Positions 21,598 through 33,703 are shown, counted from the first letter of the stretch. The stretch is 64,000 bases of DNA from Poa pratensis (GCA_947311845.1 CAMZMU010000062.1:51953365-52017364), one strand, 5' to 3'. Numbers and translations are program-made. Notes: a model not told the origin generated them from the letters alone.

Positions 21598-24500
21598 TTA
21601 GGATACGACGCCGTTTGACTCAAGACACTCATGACTCAACCCTAGCCTTCCCTTCCCCTCCCGCCGCTGTCGAAACCTCCCTCTCCCACGTCCGGCGACT
21701 CCGCCGCCACGACAGCGATGGAGGTAGACGGCGAAGCCCGTCCATTCCTCCTCTTCTCCAAGCCGTCCAACCGCAGGACCGAGCCTCAGCCCCAAATCCA
21801 GGCCCAGCCGAAACCCCCCAAACACGACCCCACTCCCGCCGTCCAATCCGACAACGGCGGCTCCGGCGATTCCGGCTCCGACTCTGACGCCGACCTGGCG
21901 CCCACCGTAGTGACCGAGCACGAAGACTCCTGCGACGCGGACGCCGCCGCCGCCTCCTTCGCCGACCTCGGCCTGTCGGAGTGGCTGGTCGACGCGTGCA
22001 GCTCGCTGGGCATGCGGCGCCCCACGGCCGTGCAGCGGCGGTGCATCCCGCGCGCTCTCTCGGGGGAGAACGTGCTCGGCATCGCGGAGACGGGCAGCGG
22101 CAAGACGGCCGCGTTCGCGCTCCCCATCCTGCACCGCCTCGGGGAGGACCCCTTCGGCGTGGCCGCGCTCGCGCTCTCGCCCACGCGGGAGCTCGCGGCG
22201 CAGCTCGCCGAGCAGTTCCGCGCGCTCGGCTCGAAGCTGGGGATCAGGTGCCTCGCGGCCATTGGAGGGTTCGACTCGCTCGGCCAGGCCAAGGGGCTCG
22301 CCCGGCGTCCCCACGTTGTCGTCGCCACCCCTGGCCGCATCGCCACGCTCATCAAAAACGACCCTGACCTCGCTAAAGTCTTCGCCCGGACCAAGGTTTG
22401 CTTAAGATTTTTCTTTCTTGCTGCAATATGCAAAGATATTTCTAGCTGCTGTGCTACTGCTTGCTCCTATAGGTTCAACTGTAATTGAAATCTTCTTAAA
22501 ATAAAATGCATATGGTCATTGCCATCGATGAAAATACACATATGTCCTTGTAGACACAAGGCATGTTTATCGAAGACATCAATGGTCCACAAGGAGAAAA
22601 TTCATTTAGTTTAGAGGACTGTCGAGCGGTGGTGAAATTTTGACCCGCATAAGAACAGAGGAATGCTGTGCTCCTTATGTTTAGTGATCAATTGAGGTGT
22701 AGCTCTTTGCTGAGGTGTTTCCTTAGCATTAGGATGGCAACAAACTAAGCATAGCATATCTTAGTGATAGAAAAGCGTGATTTCATTTAAGTGTAGCAAA
22801 TTCCTTGTGGTTATGTGTGCCCCTGTGTGAATCTTTGTTTTGGGTATGAGTGGTTCATGGTTTGGTATTGTGCTCACGGGCATGCCTATTCTGGTAATCT
22901 GTGTTCTTAGAGTAGGCAATGAACCACGTCTTCAGAAATATCTGGACCTAATAGTACTTCCTTTTCTAGAAGTTTCAGATAAGTAAGATGTGTTGTCTTT
23001 TATGTCGCAGTTTCTTGTCTGGATGAGGCAGATAGAGTTGTAGACTCCAATTTCGAGGAGGACCTCAAGGTCATATTTGATTGCTTACCAAAGAAGCGGC
23101 AGACATTTCTCTTTTCTGCAACAATGTCAGAAAATCTGCGATCTTTGCTTGAGCTTTCGGGCAGCAAGTCATACTTTTATGAGGCATACGAAGGGTTCAA
23201 GACTGTTGAGGGCTTAAAGCAGCAGTATATCCATATACCTCCTGATGGAAAAGAGCTCCATCTTTTGTATCTCGTGTCAAAAATGAAGGAAGATAATATA
23301 CGTTCAGCCATCGTATTCGTTTCAACTTGCAGGTTTGCTCCCGTACACAATGAATAGAGATTGTTATCTTTTGATTTAGTTAAGTAAACCAGCAGTTTTA
23401 TGTTTTGGTTCATTCAAAAGTGCAAATTTGTGTGACGGAATTTTCTTATTATGCAAGTATCTCCACAGAATATGTCAACCTTTACAATTTTGATATACCC
23501 ACCTCTGCAATCGTCAAGCCCTGTATTGTAATATCGTTCAAATTATTCCTGTATTTAGATGATTCTGATGGAATGTTGCGTGTTACTCTTACATGCAATT
23601 TATAATCCTTATAAAGTTCAATGCTTTTCTCAGATGTTACTAAAGTCACATGTATTGTTTACATAGGACATGCCAATATTTGGACTTTGTGTTGCAAGAG
23701 CTTGGCCAACCTGCTGTTTCTTTGCACTCCCATAAGGCTCAGTCGCTAAGGCTTTCGGCGTTGCATCGTTTTAAGTCTGGTCAGGTCCCTGTATTGATTG
23801 CTACTGATGTGGCCAGCCGTGGGTTGGATATCCAAACTGTTGATCTTGTTATCAACTATGACATTCCAAGGTGCCTTATACTAGCTAAATATCCAAACTG
23901 TAGTAAGTATTCCCTGTCAACATATTTTTGATCAATGCTAAAATTTGGCTGTTGCTTTTGATAGGTTTCCACGCGATTATATTCATAGAGTTGGGCGAAC
24001 AGCAAGAGCCACTAGGGGAGGCCTCTCTATAAGCTTTTTTACTCAGGTTTGCTATATGCTGAGTTTACATGATGTTTTTCCCTGATCCAGTTACCCCTTC
24101 CCCCCTTAAATATCTAAATAAAAATTCCAGCATGCTTTCCAAATTGAAAGAATGCTCCAGCTTATGAGTCTTTCCTCGTATCAACGTTGATAGATAACAG
24201 ATCCATACGATTGCAATTTCACATGTATTGGGGATTTTCGTACAAGCTCTGAAAGTTTGAAACTACTTTCAAGTAACTTGAAATTTTTCAGTGGCAGAAG
24301 TAACACTAACTGCCAAGCATGTACATTTAGTCATTTATCAGAAATCACACTTTGCCAATTATATCAGCTAATCAGAAATATACAAGTTGTTTTCATGTAA
24401 TGTGTTATGGGAACAAATGAAAAAATATCTTAGTGAAACCTGCATGCTTATTGTGATTTCTCTGCAGAGGGATATATGTCTCTTACATGAGATAGAAGAT

Positions 24501-24639
24501 GATGTGGGGAAGCGACTTGATGCATATGAGTGCGATGACAAAGAAGTCACCAAAGACATTACAAAGGTGTGCTACATTGAACTACTACCCAAACCTATTT
24601 CACTGTTAAATGAGTGAGTTTGTTCTTTCGAAGAGTTTC

Positions 24640-25720
24640 TTGCACAATCTCAAAGCACGCGTGTCAGTACTCTAGGTTAATGCAGATTAGTATACTTAAT
24701 CACCGCGGGGCCATCCAGCCCATATCCAAAGAATGAATTCTAGTGCAGACCTGTCCCACCTCACGATGCGCTAGCGTCGTACCCAACATTACTAGGTGAG
24801 CACGGAGCATCTCAGCTGACTTTGCCGGAACTCAGAAGCATCTCAATCCTGGAGAAACTATTCTAACGGTGAATGCATTTGCTGGAACTCAGAAGCATCA
24901 AGGGCACGATCGAGTACATAGGTGGGATTGGCTGGTGGCGGAGGTGTTCGCGCTTGAATCCGCTGCCGGCGGGGTGGATTACGGCGGGGGATGCTTTGTG
25001 GAGCAGGTCTCCTCCGTGCAGAGGAACAAGATGAAGAGTGCTCTGTCAATCTTGTCCTTGAACCACATGCTGCTTGTTGCGGTGCCAGCAGAGGCCACGT
25101 CCTTCCGCCCGTGGAGGTCTTCGAGCCACCCTTGTCGGAGGTGAGCAAGAAGATATTGGTGCTGAGCGCTTGTCGGAGGTATAGCAAGCAGCGCCACAGC
25201 AAGTATGTCTCTTCGGCTCTTCCTTGTCCAGCGGCGAGGTTTTCACAAGTGCTTGCGGGCTGCGGGTTGCTCATGGATTTGTGCTTTCGACCCAGATACG
25301 GTGCCAACGGGTGTGCAAGAGCAAACTGTTGAAAGTAATCGAGTGGTAAACGAGAGATAAATGAATGATTCACAAGTGTAATCTTTATTGATGATTGGAA
25401 CAGCTTATATGAGGAGATGCCTCTCTGGAGGCATCAGTTTGTAGGCCGTCGTGATGGTTGCCACAGTGGCAACCGGGGACAGGGACGGAGCCAGCCCTCA
25501 GGCTTGGAGGGGGCAAAAATGGCTTTAGAACTACTGATTATGACATGAGTATTAGGGAGTTTGTGTAGAAAATCTGATTGTCGGGGGTGGCTTAGCCCCT
25601 GCTCGTCCCCCTTCCTCCGTCCCTGACTGGGGATTTCCCTATTTAACCGCATGTGTTAATTAGTCTTAACACAAACTACTCTTGATTGAACCAAGCCGCC
25701 GGATTAGTATCTCTAATCAC
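24640..25720 (-). mobile_element. Truncated LTR-retrotransposon fragment in intron 5 of RH36
   Basis: On the minus strand the sequence has LTR-like features: CTCATATAAGCTG as a TATA-type box near 25415, and AATAAAG near 25385. A leader and an open stretch of about 170 codons follow (24858-25373). The open stretch is Ser/Pro/Arg-rich with no diagnostic motif. The whole block is absent from any expected short intron. Borders are uncertain, and the family is not recognised. Confidence 0.4.
25480..25625. mobile_element. hAT-type MITE (146 bp) with 8 bp target duplication
   Basis: The ends are CAGGGACGGAG and CTCCGTCCCTG, an 11 bp perfect terminal inverted repeat. The flanks are ACCGGGGA (25472-25479) and ACTGGGGA (25626-25633), an 8 bp duplication with one mismatch, as expected for the hAT superfamily. 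It is nested inside the retrotransposon fragment in intron 5 of RH36. Confidence 0.85.
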
Positions 25721-25955
25721 AGCCCTTAATTTGTATTAAATTTCGTGCAAAAGAAGTGCCAGAAAATATAGAAGCACTTGTAGTGTTTTATCTGTGTCAA
25801 CTGATTTTTTACTGGACTATCTGAACACTTAGGTATTCAAAGCGAGGCGTCTTGCAAACATGAGGATGGCGGACGAGGGCCACGAAGATAAGGTTCAAGA
25901 CAGAAAAGACCAGAAGAAAAGAGATGCAGCAAGAAAGCGCAAACACGAGGAATGA

Positions 25956-26470
25956 ACCTTGGTAGGAGGGAGGGTTCACTACCTTCCCAACCGGAGGTAG
26001 TCAGTCTTGCCGTACGCACCAACCTCGTCTAATGAATTGTTCTCTCGTTAACCAGAGGAAGAAACGGGTGAAATTTTGTACCGGTGCCTGTAAATCACTA
26101 GATCGAGTAGATCGCAACAGAAAGTCAGTCGAGCAGATGTACTAGCAATTTTTTCGTGGTAATGTTTGACAGAAGCTTTGTACTGATACCAGCATGATCG
26201 TATTCAACATGAAGGGCTGTATAACATTACAAGAATGTTTTTTTGTCTGTATGCTGCAAAAGAATGTGATTTTTCTGCAACAAATACGAGATACATATTA
26301 ACAGAGGTGCATCAGCGTTCCGTCCGCATGAACTGATCAGCACTTCAGCAGTACACAGGGAAGAGGGAACGCCCGACTCTTCGACACCATCAAGGAGCAC
26401 CACGGATGCATGGCTGCTGGCCTTGCTGGTGGTGGTGGAGAGCATTTCTGGCTAAGTGGGAGGGGGCCTG
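25956..26470. other. 3' UTR of RH36 and intergenic sequence
   Basis: No open frame with recognisable content is present. Part of it is the RH36 3' UTR. From about 26440 the sequence resembles the region at 30370-30560 downstream of the transporter gene. Confidence 0.45.
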
Positions 26471-26509
26471 GTGAAAGGTACGCAGCTGCGTGGTGAGCAC
26501 TATTTTGTA

Positions 26510-26669
26510 CTCCCTCCGTTTCAAAATATAAGTCGCACCACCTACTTTCCACACACTTGTATCTAGACATGTTTTAGTACAAGGTTCACATGAATCTTGC
26601 ACTAAAACATGTCTAGATACATGTGTGTGGAAAGTAGGTGGAAAGACTTATATTTTGAAACGGAGGGAG
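26510..26669. mobile_element. Stowaway-type MITE (160 bp) in the MATE gene promoter
   Basis: This is an almost perfect palindrome from CTCCCTCCGTTTCAAAATAT to its inverse ATATTTTGAAACGGAGGGAG, flanked by TA on both sides (26508-26509, 26670-26671). It lies about 300 bases upstream of the start codon. It is absent from the otherwise similar segment near 30433, which serves as an empty site. Confidence 0.93.
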
Positions 26670-26894
26670 TATCTTTTTGCTTAGTGCATGCCACACTAAG
26701 CAGCATGCGCTACTTTATGGAGGAAGCTTTTCTCTTATACAGTACCCAACAGTTGAGTATATTCGAAATTTGAGTGAACAATAATATTCACCTGAGCGTG
26801 CAAAAACAGAATGGACAATAAGTTACTTAAATGTCCATGTACACATGCATGCTTAACACGAGAGCGCTGCCTAGGCACCTAGCTCGCTCCTCTC

Positions 26895-26903
26895 TATATA
26901 AAA
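26895..26903 (+). promoter_or_regulatory. TATA box of the MATE transporter gene
   Basis: TATATAAAA lies 65 bases upstream of the start codon in a CT-rich context, consistent with a core promoter. Confidence 0.65.
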
Positions 26904-26967
26904 CCGCTCGCCCAGTGTTAATCTGCTTCTTCAATGCCGAGTTGATCAAGCAGACGAGCGCAAGATC

Positions 26968-29357
26968 ATGGAGTGCAGGGAGGGGGAGCGCAATGTCCCG
27001 TTGCTAGGGCCAAGGCCGCTAGCGTCGGCGGCCGAACACGGTGAGAACAGCGTGATCCACGGCGGAGATGCAGAAGAGGAGGCGGGGCTGGGGCGGCTGC
27101 TGCTGGAGGAGAACCAGAAGCTGTGGAAGGTGGCGGGGCCGGCCATCTGCACGCGCTTCTCCGGCTTCGGGACCACCATCATCAGCCTTGCCTTCATCGG
27201 CCACATCGGCCCCACCGAGCTCGCCGGCTTCGCCCTCGTCTCCACCGTCCTCATGCGCTTCTGCAACGGCATACTGGTAAGTTACCAAGTGATGGCGCGG
27301 TGCCATTGCACCAGTTCAGGGGCTTCAGCGTCTCCACTGCCACAGAGACAAATTTCTGCAGATGAGAAAATAACTTACGACACTCGATTAATGTGCGTAA
27401 ACTGAATGCAGCTGGGCATGGCGAGTGCCCTGGAGACGCTGTGCGGGCAGTCGTACGGGGCGAAGCAGTACCACATGCTGGGCATCTACCTGCAGCGCTC
27501 CTGGATCATCCTCAGCAGCTGCGCCGTGCTCATGCTCCCCCTCTTCCTGTTCACCAAACCTCTCCTCGTCTTCATCGGCCAGGACCCCAAGATCGCCACC
27601 GTCGCAGGGCTCATCTCGCTCTGGTACATCCCCATCATGTTCGCTAACCTCTGCAACTTCACGCTCCAGATGTACCTGCAGGCGCAGAGCAAGAACATAA
27701 TCGTCACCTACCTCGCGTTCGTCAACCTCGGCACCCATCTGTTCCTGTCGTGGCTCCTCACCGTCAAGTTTCAGCTTGGGCTTGCTGGGGTCATGACCTC
27801 CATGGTCGTTGCCTTGTGGATACCCGTGACTGGGCAGCTCATCTTTGTGTTCTGTGGTGCGTGCCCTCTCACGTGGACGGGGTTCTCCTCCGAGGCACTC
27901 ACCGACCTCTTCCCCATCCTAAAGCTCTCTCTATCCTCTGGTGTAATGATCTGGTAAGAACAACCTTGAGTTTTGAGTATATATACAACAGTTTCAGAAA
28001 AGAAAGAAATAACTTCATATGCAACAAAAGAGCAATGTACTTAACGACCAAGTATGCGCCTACATTTTTCCATATCAAAAATTTCAGACACACCTAACAA
28101 TGATACATGTTTTTACCTGCTTGCCTCTTCAGTTTGGAAATGTGGTACAACACAATTTTGGTGCTCCTAACCGGGTACATGAAGAATCCAGAGGTTACAC
28201 TTGACGCTCTTTCGATATGGTAACCTTCAATACTTTACTTGGTAGTTCACTTTCTTGAAGTTTATAACATAAGATCTGGTTCTCCACTCTGGATATTCCT
28301 ATTAGTTCAAAGAACGCTAGCTAGTCACTGGTGCATATATGCCATTGCATACTTTCGTACTGATTCCTTGTCGCTGCATATGAATTAATTAAGTAATGTG
28401 GTTTCTATATGTGAAAATATGCAGCCTTAACATCAATGGTTGGGAGCTGATGATTTCTTTGGGCTTTTTGTCCGCAACAGGGTAACTTCTTGATCTAAGA
28501 GCTCGTTGTTACCGTATCATGTGATCAAATCAGTTTCATAAATTTGATGGTGATGATTTGGTGTGTTACAGAGTGCGTGTGGCAAATGAGCTCGGAGCTG
28601 GAAGTGCAAGAAGGGCAAAGTTCGCCATCTTAAACGTCGTCACCACTTCTTTCTCTATAGGCCTTGCATTGTTCGTGTTCTTCCTTTTGTTCCGAGGAAA
28701 GCTTTCCTACATATTTACAACGAGTGAAGAGGTAGCTACTGCAGTTGCTGACCTGTCGCCTCTTCTTGCTATCTCCATCTTGTTGAACAGTGTTCAGCCA
28801 GTGTTATCAGGTTTGCTTCAGCATTTGACTGAATTCCGATATGTTTGGTTTACTGAAACTATAACCTTGCTTGATCATCCGTTAGGTGTTGCTGTTGGCG
28901 CGGGTTGGCAAAGTGTAGTTGCCTATGTTAACATCACAACATATTACTTGATTGGCATCCCTCTTGGAGCAATCCTAGGTTATGTTCTTGGATATCATGT
29001 GAAGGTAAGATGATACTGTTGTATCAGTCAACCAGTTGCTGAACTCATTATCTCTGTGCTACCTGGCTCTAAGTTGTGGTCCTAATTTTCCTTGGTTGCT
29101 GGCTTGCTGCTATAGGGCGTTTGGGTTGGCATGCTGGTCGGAACACTAGTCCAAACAATTGTGCTTCTGTTCATAACAATTAGAACTGACTGGGATAAAC
29201 AGGTAAGCTTCGTTAACTGTTCGACCATCACTGTACTCAAACATTGTAAATTATGGTTTCTATTCTAAATTTTCAGGTAGAGGTCACTCGGCAGAGATTG
29301 AACAAATGGTTTATAGATCGGAACAGAGAAAAAGCAGCTTCAAGTGGAAGTCCATGA
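26968..29357 (+). CDS. MATE/DETOXIFICATION efflux transporter
   Basis: Eight exons (26968-27276, 27412-27953, 28133-28219, 28425-28481, 28572-28810, 28886-29004, 29116-29202, 29277-29357) join in frame to 506 residues with no lesion. The N-terminus is acidic and hydrophilic. It is followed by about 12 hydrophobic segments in two six-helix halves, as in MATE antiporters. Signature blocks are FGTTIISLAFIGHIGPTELA, LGMASALETLCGQSYGAKQY, FTLQMYLQAQSKNIIVTYLA, MISLGFLSATGVRVANELGA and VAVGAGWQSVVAYVNITTYY. Family knowledge: plant DTX proteins export flavonoids, alkaloids, organic acids or hormones in exchange for protons at the plasma membrane or tonoplast. The block LETLCGQSYGAKQYHMLGIY fits the DTX27-40 part of the family, but the substrate cannot be predicted. 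A TATA box at 26895 and the 103-codon first exon support the start. Confidence 0.94.
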
Positions 29358-30271
29358 GATAAAAAGATCAAGCACAAGCACCGAATCGCCATCAAGTTAG
29401 AACTTGCATACTCTGCTAATCTGCTTGATCGGAGCTTGCAACCTTTCATCAGAGGATAAATACTTACAACTTTTTCAACATGTCAAGAGTTAATCTTCAG
29501 AACATTACCAGTCCAAGACGTTTTAGGGGTTGCTCCTCAAGATTGAGCAAGCAATGTGATCGTCTGCAACACAGGATGCATGCTCCACTAGAGGAGGAAA
29601 AAGGATGTTACCTACCCACTTGATCTCCAGTAATCTCTGCCACTTCAACAGTAAACAGTGATATATGTTAGTGGGACAAGCGTTGTTCTTTGATAGATTT
29701 TTGTTGTGATGTTGTTTCTCGTGAGAGTGCTGGTTATGACTAGCAAACATGCATCCCATCTTTGTTGCTTAAGAACAATCAATTGTGGTGGCAACACTAT
29801 GACTAGCAAAGTTGAGATGAATCTGCAGCAGCATATACAGTAGTGGAATACGATATATCTCGGCAGTGTATTAGTACATGATTTCCTTCCTTAACAAAAA
29901 GAACATGATAGAGATATAGACTGAGCACACGGAAACTGATAACGAGAAACAAACCGAGATGGAATCCGTCGGCGGAGATGGTGGGAGACTGGGAGTCCCC
30001 TCGTCTCCTACAGATCCGTCGGCCGGCGCCGCCCGCCGGGCGCCGTCGATCGGCGGCTGCTCTCTCCACTAGATTCTTCAGAGCATCCTCTCCCAGTGGA
30101 TAGGTCGAGGCACGTCGCGTCGTCATCCACGGCCCAGCAACACCCATCCGCCCCCGCCGTTGCTCTGCCATCCCTTGGGTTTGGCAACCTGAATTCCTGA
30201 AAGGCCCAAAGCGAGCATACTTGTGTGGGCTTTTGCTGGTGAGCATGTTCAGCGTCAGTACAACGGAAAGC
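29358..30271. other. 3' flank of the MATE gene
   Basis: 3' UTR and intergenic sequence. The part from 29571 to about 29700 recurs in diverged form at 30636-30744. A GC-rich stretch at about 29990-30180 has open frames on the minus strand but no recognisable motif. Confidence 0.5.
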
Positions 30272-30322
30272 ATGTGGCGGAGCTGGGTTATCTCAAAAAA
30301 AAAAAAATGTGGCGGAGCTGGG
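30272..30322 (+). repeat. 16 bp direct repeat flanking a poly(A) tract (tail-only insertion)
   Basis: ATGTGGCGGAGCTGGG occurs at 30272-30287 and again, perfectly, at 30307-30322. Between them lie only TTATCTC and a run of A. This is the footprint of a target-primed retro-insertion that delivered little more than a tail. Confidence 0.65.
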
Positions 30323-30369
30323 CGTTTTCGTTTAGTCCCACCTCGCTTGGCGAACAGAGGCGGGGCAGG

Positions 30370-30790
30370 GAGCTGGGCTATATAAGAGGGCGTGGTGCGG
30401 ACGGTGAAAGGCACGCAGCTGCGTGGTGAGCACAAAGCGAACTATTCTTTCGCCTTTTACTAAAGAATACCGTGTGCACGCCACAATTAGCAGCATACGC
30501 TGATTTTTGGAGGGTGTTTTCTCCCTGTGAGAAAGCCCCAACAATTCTTAATTCCGAAATTGTTTGATTGGAAGATAGGTAGAACTCTGCAATTGTGGCT
30601 AAATTTTGGTAAATGATGGTCGGCAACAAGTCAGGCATGCTCCACTGTTCGATGAAAAAAGATGTTGCCTGCCCAATTGATTTCCAGTAATCTATGCCGC
30701 TTCAACTGCAAACAGTGATGTTAGTGGGGAAAGTGTTGTTTCGTTTTCATTGATTTTGGTGGTGTTCTCGTGATAGTGGTGGATCATTTT
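30370..30790 (+). pseudogene. Scar of a deleted tandem MATE gene copy (promoter joined to 3' end)
   Basis: GTGAAAGGCACGCAGCTGCG (30404 onward) matches 26471 onward upstream of the intact gene. The similarity continues past the missing MITE to about 30575 (compare 26690-26790). It is followed directly by sequence at 30636-30744 that matches the 3' flank of the intact gene (29577-29690). No coding sequence lies between. A TATATAAG box at about 30379 may be the old promoter. Confidence 0.65.
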
Positions 30791-31049
30791 ATTACTCAGT
30801 AGCCAGTGCCCAGGGCATGAGAATGCTTTGACTAGTGAATGTATTTGGCATTATTTCAGAAGGGGAATAAAGGAATAAACGAATGAAAGAATTTGTATTA
30901 ATCTTTGCACATGTCCAAATCAACAACACTACAAGATCTACAGATGAAGTACTTTTACTCCACCTCTTATTCTTCTGTCCGTATATGCACAACCGATGAA
31001 CAAGAATGGCTCATTCATCATCCTACGAATCAAATATCCGAATGAAGAT
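30791..31049. other. Intergenic and IQM 3' UTR sequence
   Basis: AT-rich. It probably contains the 3' UTR of the minus-strand IQM gene. No other signal was found. Confidence 0.45.
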
Positions 31050-33557
31050 TTAACTGATCAGCAGGCCTTGCTGCAGATGCGCTGTATGAAACGCCTCCCT
31101 CGGCGTCAGCGGTTCGCACCCTCTCGACATGGGGCTGCCGACCCTCTGTCTCTGCGGCGACGAGAACCGCGACGTCGCCCTGCCGCTCCTCGGCGACAGG
31201 TGCACCTCCTCCAGCGCCCGGTGCTGGAGCTCCGGCGGGTAGTCCCGGACGCACACGATCCGGGGGCCGGCGCCGGTGGTCCACTTGAAGGACAGCTGCT
31301 TCCCCAGCTGGTATGAGTTGATCCTCTCCAGGATCTTCTCTCTTGGCGCAGCTGACTGATGATCATCGCCGTCTTCCTGATGATCTTGAGACACACAGGT
31401 CGTCGATGTTTCGTTGTTTACGACGCCTTCGAATGAATCGAGCCTCGTGAATGTCTTGGGTTGGCTGGGATTGTCGCCTGTTTCTTGGTGTTGGGAGACC
31501 GCTTCAGGTGTGGTTTCAGTGATCTGGGGTGTCTGGCAAGGGATGGTCTCTTCGGCAGGAACAGTTTCTTCTTCTTCTTCGGGTTTGCCATCATCGGCGC
31601 AACGACCAGAAGGGATGCTTCTGAGCCTGCTCCAGAACTCTTCATCCTCTTCGGTTGGGCTCATCTGCAATCATATGAAAACAGTTGAGAATGGAAGTTC
31701 TATAGCTTCATTGCCACCACAGTTTGGGAAGTGCCTCATGCTATGCCAATCGTCAGTCACAGATATGAATTTGCAGAACAAAAAATCAGTCACCGACATG
31801 GTTGCTCACCTTGACATCGCTGAGATCGACATTGTACTCTTTGAGGAATCTCTGGAAATCCTGGAAGTTCTCCTCTGTCGGGCGGTAGTGACCGCTGTGA
31901 GGCCAGATAGCCTGTCAAAAGAAGAAAAACATAAGATTGTATCAGAGAATGTTGTCTGAAAAATGACAAAAGTTGGAGAAGTGCAATAATCTCCAGCTAG
32001 CTTGTATAGTCTCCACATGTTAAGTACCTTCAGAGTTCCATCTTCGACAACTAGTCGTCCCGCAGCAGATGTTGCGCCTCCAGCGAGGAAGCTAGAATGC
32101 TGAAATTTGCCCTTTTTCTTCTGCAGAAAGTAAAGAATTTTGTGGATACTATTAGATGATGATCCAGTTCAAATAGGCTAATGCAGTGTTGGTGACTTGG
32201 TAGTATGTGACAGTTAAAGTCTGAACATTACCTTGCCAACATACAGATTCCTGGATGTGCTCAGCACAAAGATCCACTTTGCGTCCCTCGGTCCGCCGGA
32301 CGTGTCGAGGATTTGCCTGCTGTTCTTGTATATGAACTCGCCATCCTCAATCACAACCTCATAGTCCTCTCTTTCCTTCTGCAGGCACAACACAAATACA
32401 GTTTGGTTCATTAGTCCTCCTGAACTCTCATGGACCTGCACTGCACTGCACTCCAGCAATGTAAACTGTTTGCAAACACTTACCGGACCAAGATACTTTA
32501 TGCACTGGCTGAGAAGCTTCGACCGCGTGCACCGGTCCTCGAGATTGATCTCTTTGCCTTCTCCGACGTCGAGCCTAAAGAACCAAGTACGGTAATAAGT
32601 CATAAAGGCTATAACTTCAACATCATCTCCTGATCGGACCAAAGATTCAGACATTCCAACATCCATGAAGAGACAGCTCAGCTGTAAGTAGTATAGCACA
32701 TTAGCACTCACCAGTAGAAGAAAGGCTCCTTGCTTTCGCATCGCAGCCAGCAGTCGTAGTAGTAGTGTAGATTGTGACCGTACCGGTGGCGCGGGTCGAT
32801 CTGTTCATTGGAAATTTCAGCACATACATCAGCACATTGCTTGGCAAAAACAGCAAACTAACTGAAGAATTTGCAATGCCTCTGACAGGTACTCACAGCT
32901 TCAAGCCAGTGCTGCAACGCGAGCTTCCGAGCTTTCTCGTCCTTGGAGAGGCCCTTCCCGACCTGAAATCAGATGAACAATCAGTCCAATTCCACCAATG
33001 AATTAATAATTAGGCATGGGGAGAAATTTCACCGAGAAGCTTACTTTGGCGGCCCTGGTCCTCGCGCGTGCCCACTTGGAGACGGCGGACTCCTGCTTCT
33101 GGATGTCGAAGAAGGAGACGGAGCTGCGCTTGAGGAGCGCGAAGTCGAGCAGCTTCCACCAGCTCTGCTCGACGAGCACGGCGCAGTCGGCGAGCTGGCG
33201 GCGCGTCCGGAAGCTCTTGTACACCTTCTGCAGCGTGACGGCCGCCGCCTCCTGCTGCTTGGGGCTCTCCGGCGCCGCGTCGGCGAACCGCGTCCGGACG
33301 AGCTCCCTCGGCGCCGGCACGGGCGGCGCGGTGACCGCGTCGGGTGAGTCGGCGCGGGGCGAGGTGATGGAGATCTTGGTCTCCGCCTGGAGCGAGGTCT
33401 GCTGCTCGCGCTTGAAGCTGAGGGAGCCCTCGATCCGCAGCTTCCCCGAGCTCAGCGACGCCCTCAGGACCGTGGCCGCCGGCTCCGCCGCCGCCGCCGC
33501 GACGAGGCCGCATTCGTCGTCGTCGGCCTCCACCGGACACGAGAAGAGCACGCCCAT
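31050..33557 (-). CDS. IQM: IQM-family calmodulin-binding protein
   Basis: Eight exons on the minus strand: 33557-33045, 32962-32897, 32800-32712, 32574-32484, 32378-32232, 32120-32028, 31911-31810 and 31664-31050. They give 571 residues with no lesion. The N-terminal part holds an IQ-like motif ([20 protein letters not shown], about residues 106-125) for Ca2+-independent calmodulin binding. The conserved centre has [20 protein letters not shown], the block around [75 protein letters not shown] and [16 protein letters not shown]. The Glu/Pro-rich C-terminus is typical of IQM1-like proteins. Family knowledge: Arabidopsis IQM members bind calmodulin and act in stomatal movement, ABA and stress responses. 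The first exon is very GC-rich, as usual in grasses. Confidence 0.94.
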
Positions 33558-33696
33558 GGCGCGGAAAGGCAGAACAAATCGTGTTGACTCTGCTGCTTGA
33601 TCGATGAGAGTGCAGTTGACAGTTGAGCTGTATGCCTGTATGTATTTCTTGGTGCGAGCTAGCTACCCGAGGTGGCTGTTGGAGCCATTGGGCGAT

Positions 33697-33703
33697 TATA
33701 TAG
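33697..33703 (-). promoter_or_regulatory. TATA box of the IQM gene
   Basis: The minus strand reads CTGCTATATAATCG, about 140 bases upstream of the start codon. Confidence 0.6.

Larger units (their letters stand above)
21718..25955 (+). pseudogene. RH36: DEAD-box RNA helicase 36 (DBP8/DDX49 type), one base missing in the DEAD motif
   Basis: Six exons: 21718-22395, 23012-23332, 23667-23870, 23965-24046, 24468-24567 and 25833-25955. Motifs in order are a Q-motif region (LGLSEWLVDACSSLGMRRPT), motif I (AETGSGKT), Ia (SPTRELA), GG (IGGF), Ib (ATPGR), motif II, SAT (FSATM), IV (AIVFVSTCR), V ([10 protein letters not shown]) and VI (HRVGRTARA). The tail is lysine-rich, ending ARKRKHEE. Family knowledge: this nucleolar helicase is needed for 18S rRNA maturation. 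At the start of exon 2 (about 23020) the frame breaks, because LDEAD is encoded only if one base is restored. The exon total is 1508, one short of 503 codons. Nothing else is damaged. Intron 5 (1265 bases) carries transposon sequence. Confidence 0.88.

Noticed and set aside
21598..22433. Long minus-strand frames over RH36 exon 1 and similar frames over GC-rich exons at 12558-13026, 27019-27738 and 33010-33840
   Set aside because: They are shadow frames of GC-rich coding exons; their products are Arg/Gly/Ala-rich without motifs.
29803..30435. A 210-codon minus-strand open frame as a gene
   Set aside because: The product is a low-complexity mix spanning promoter-like and tail-insertion sequence, with no domain or splice support.
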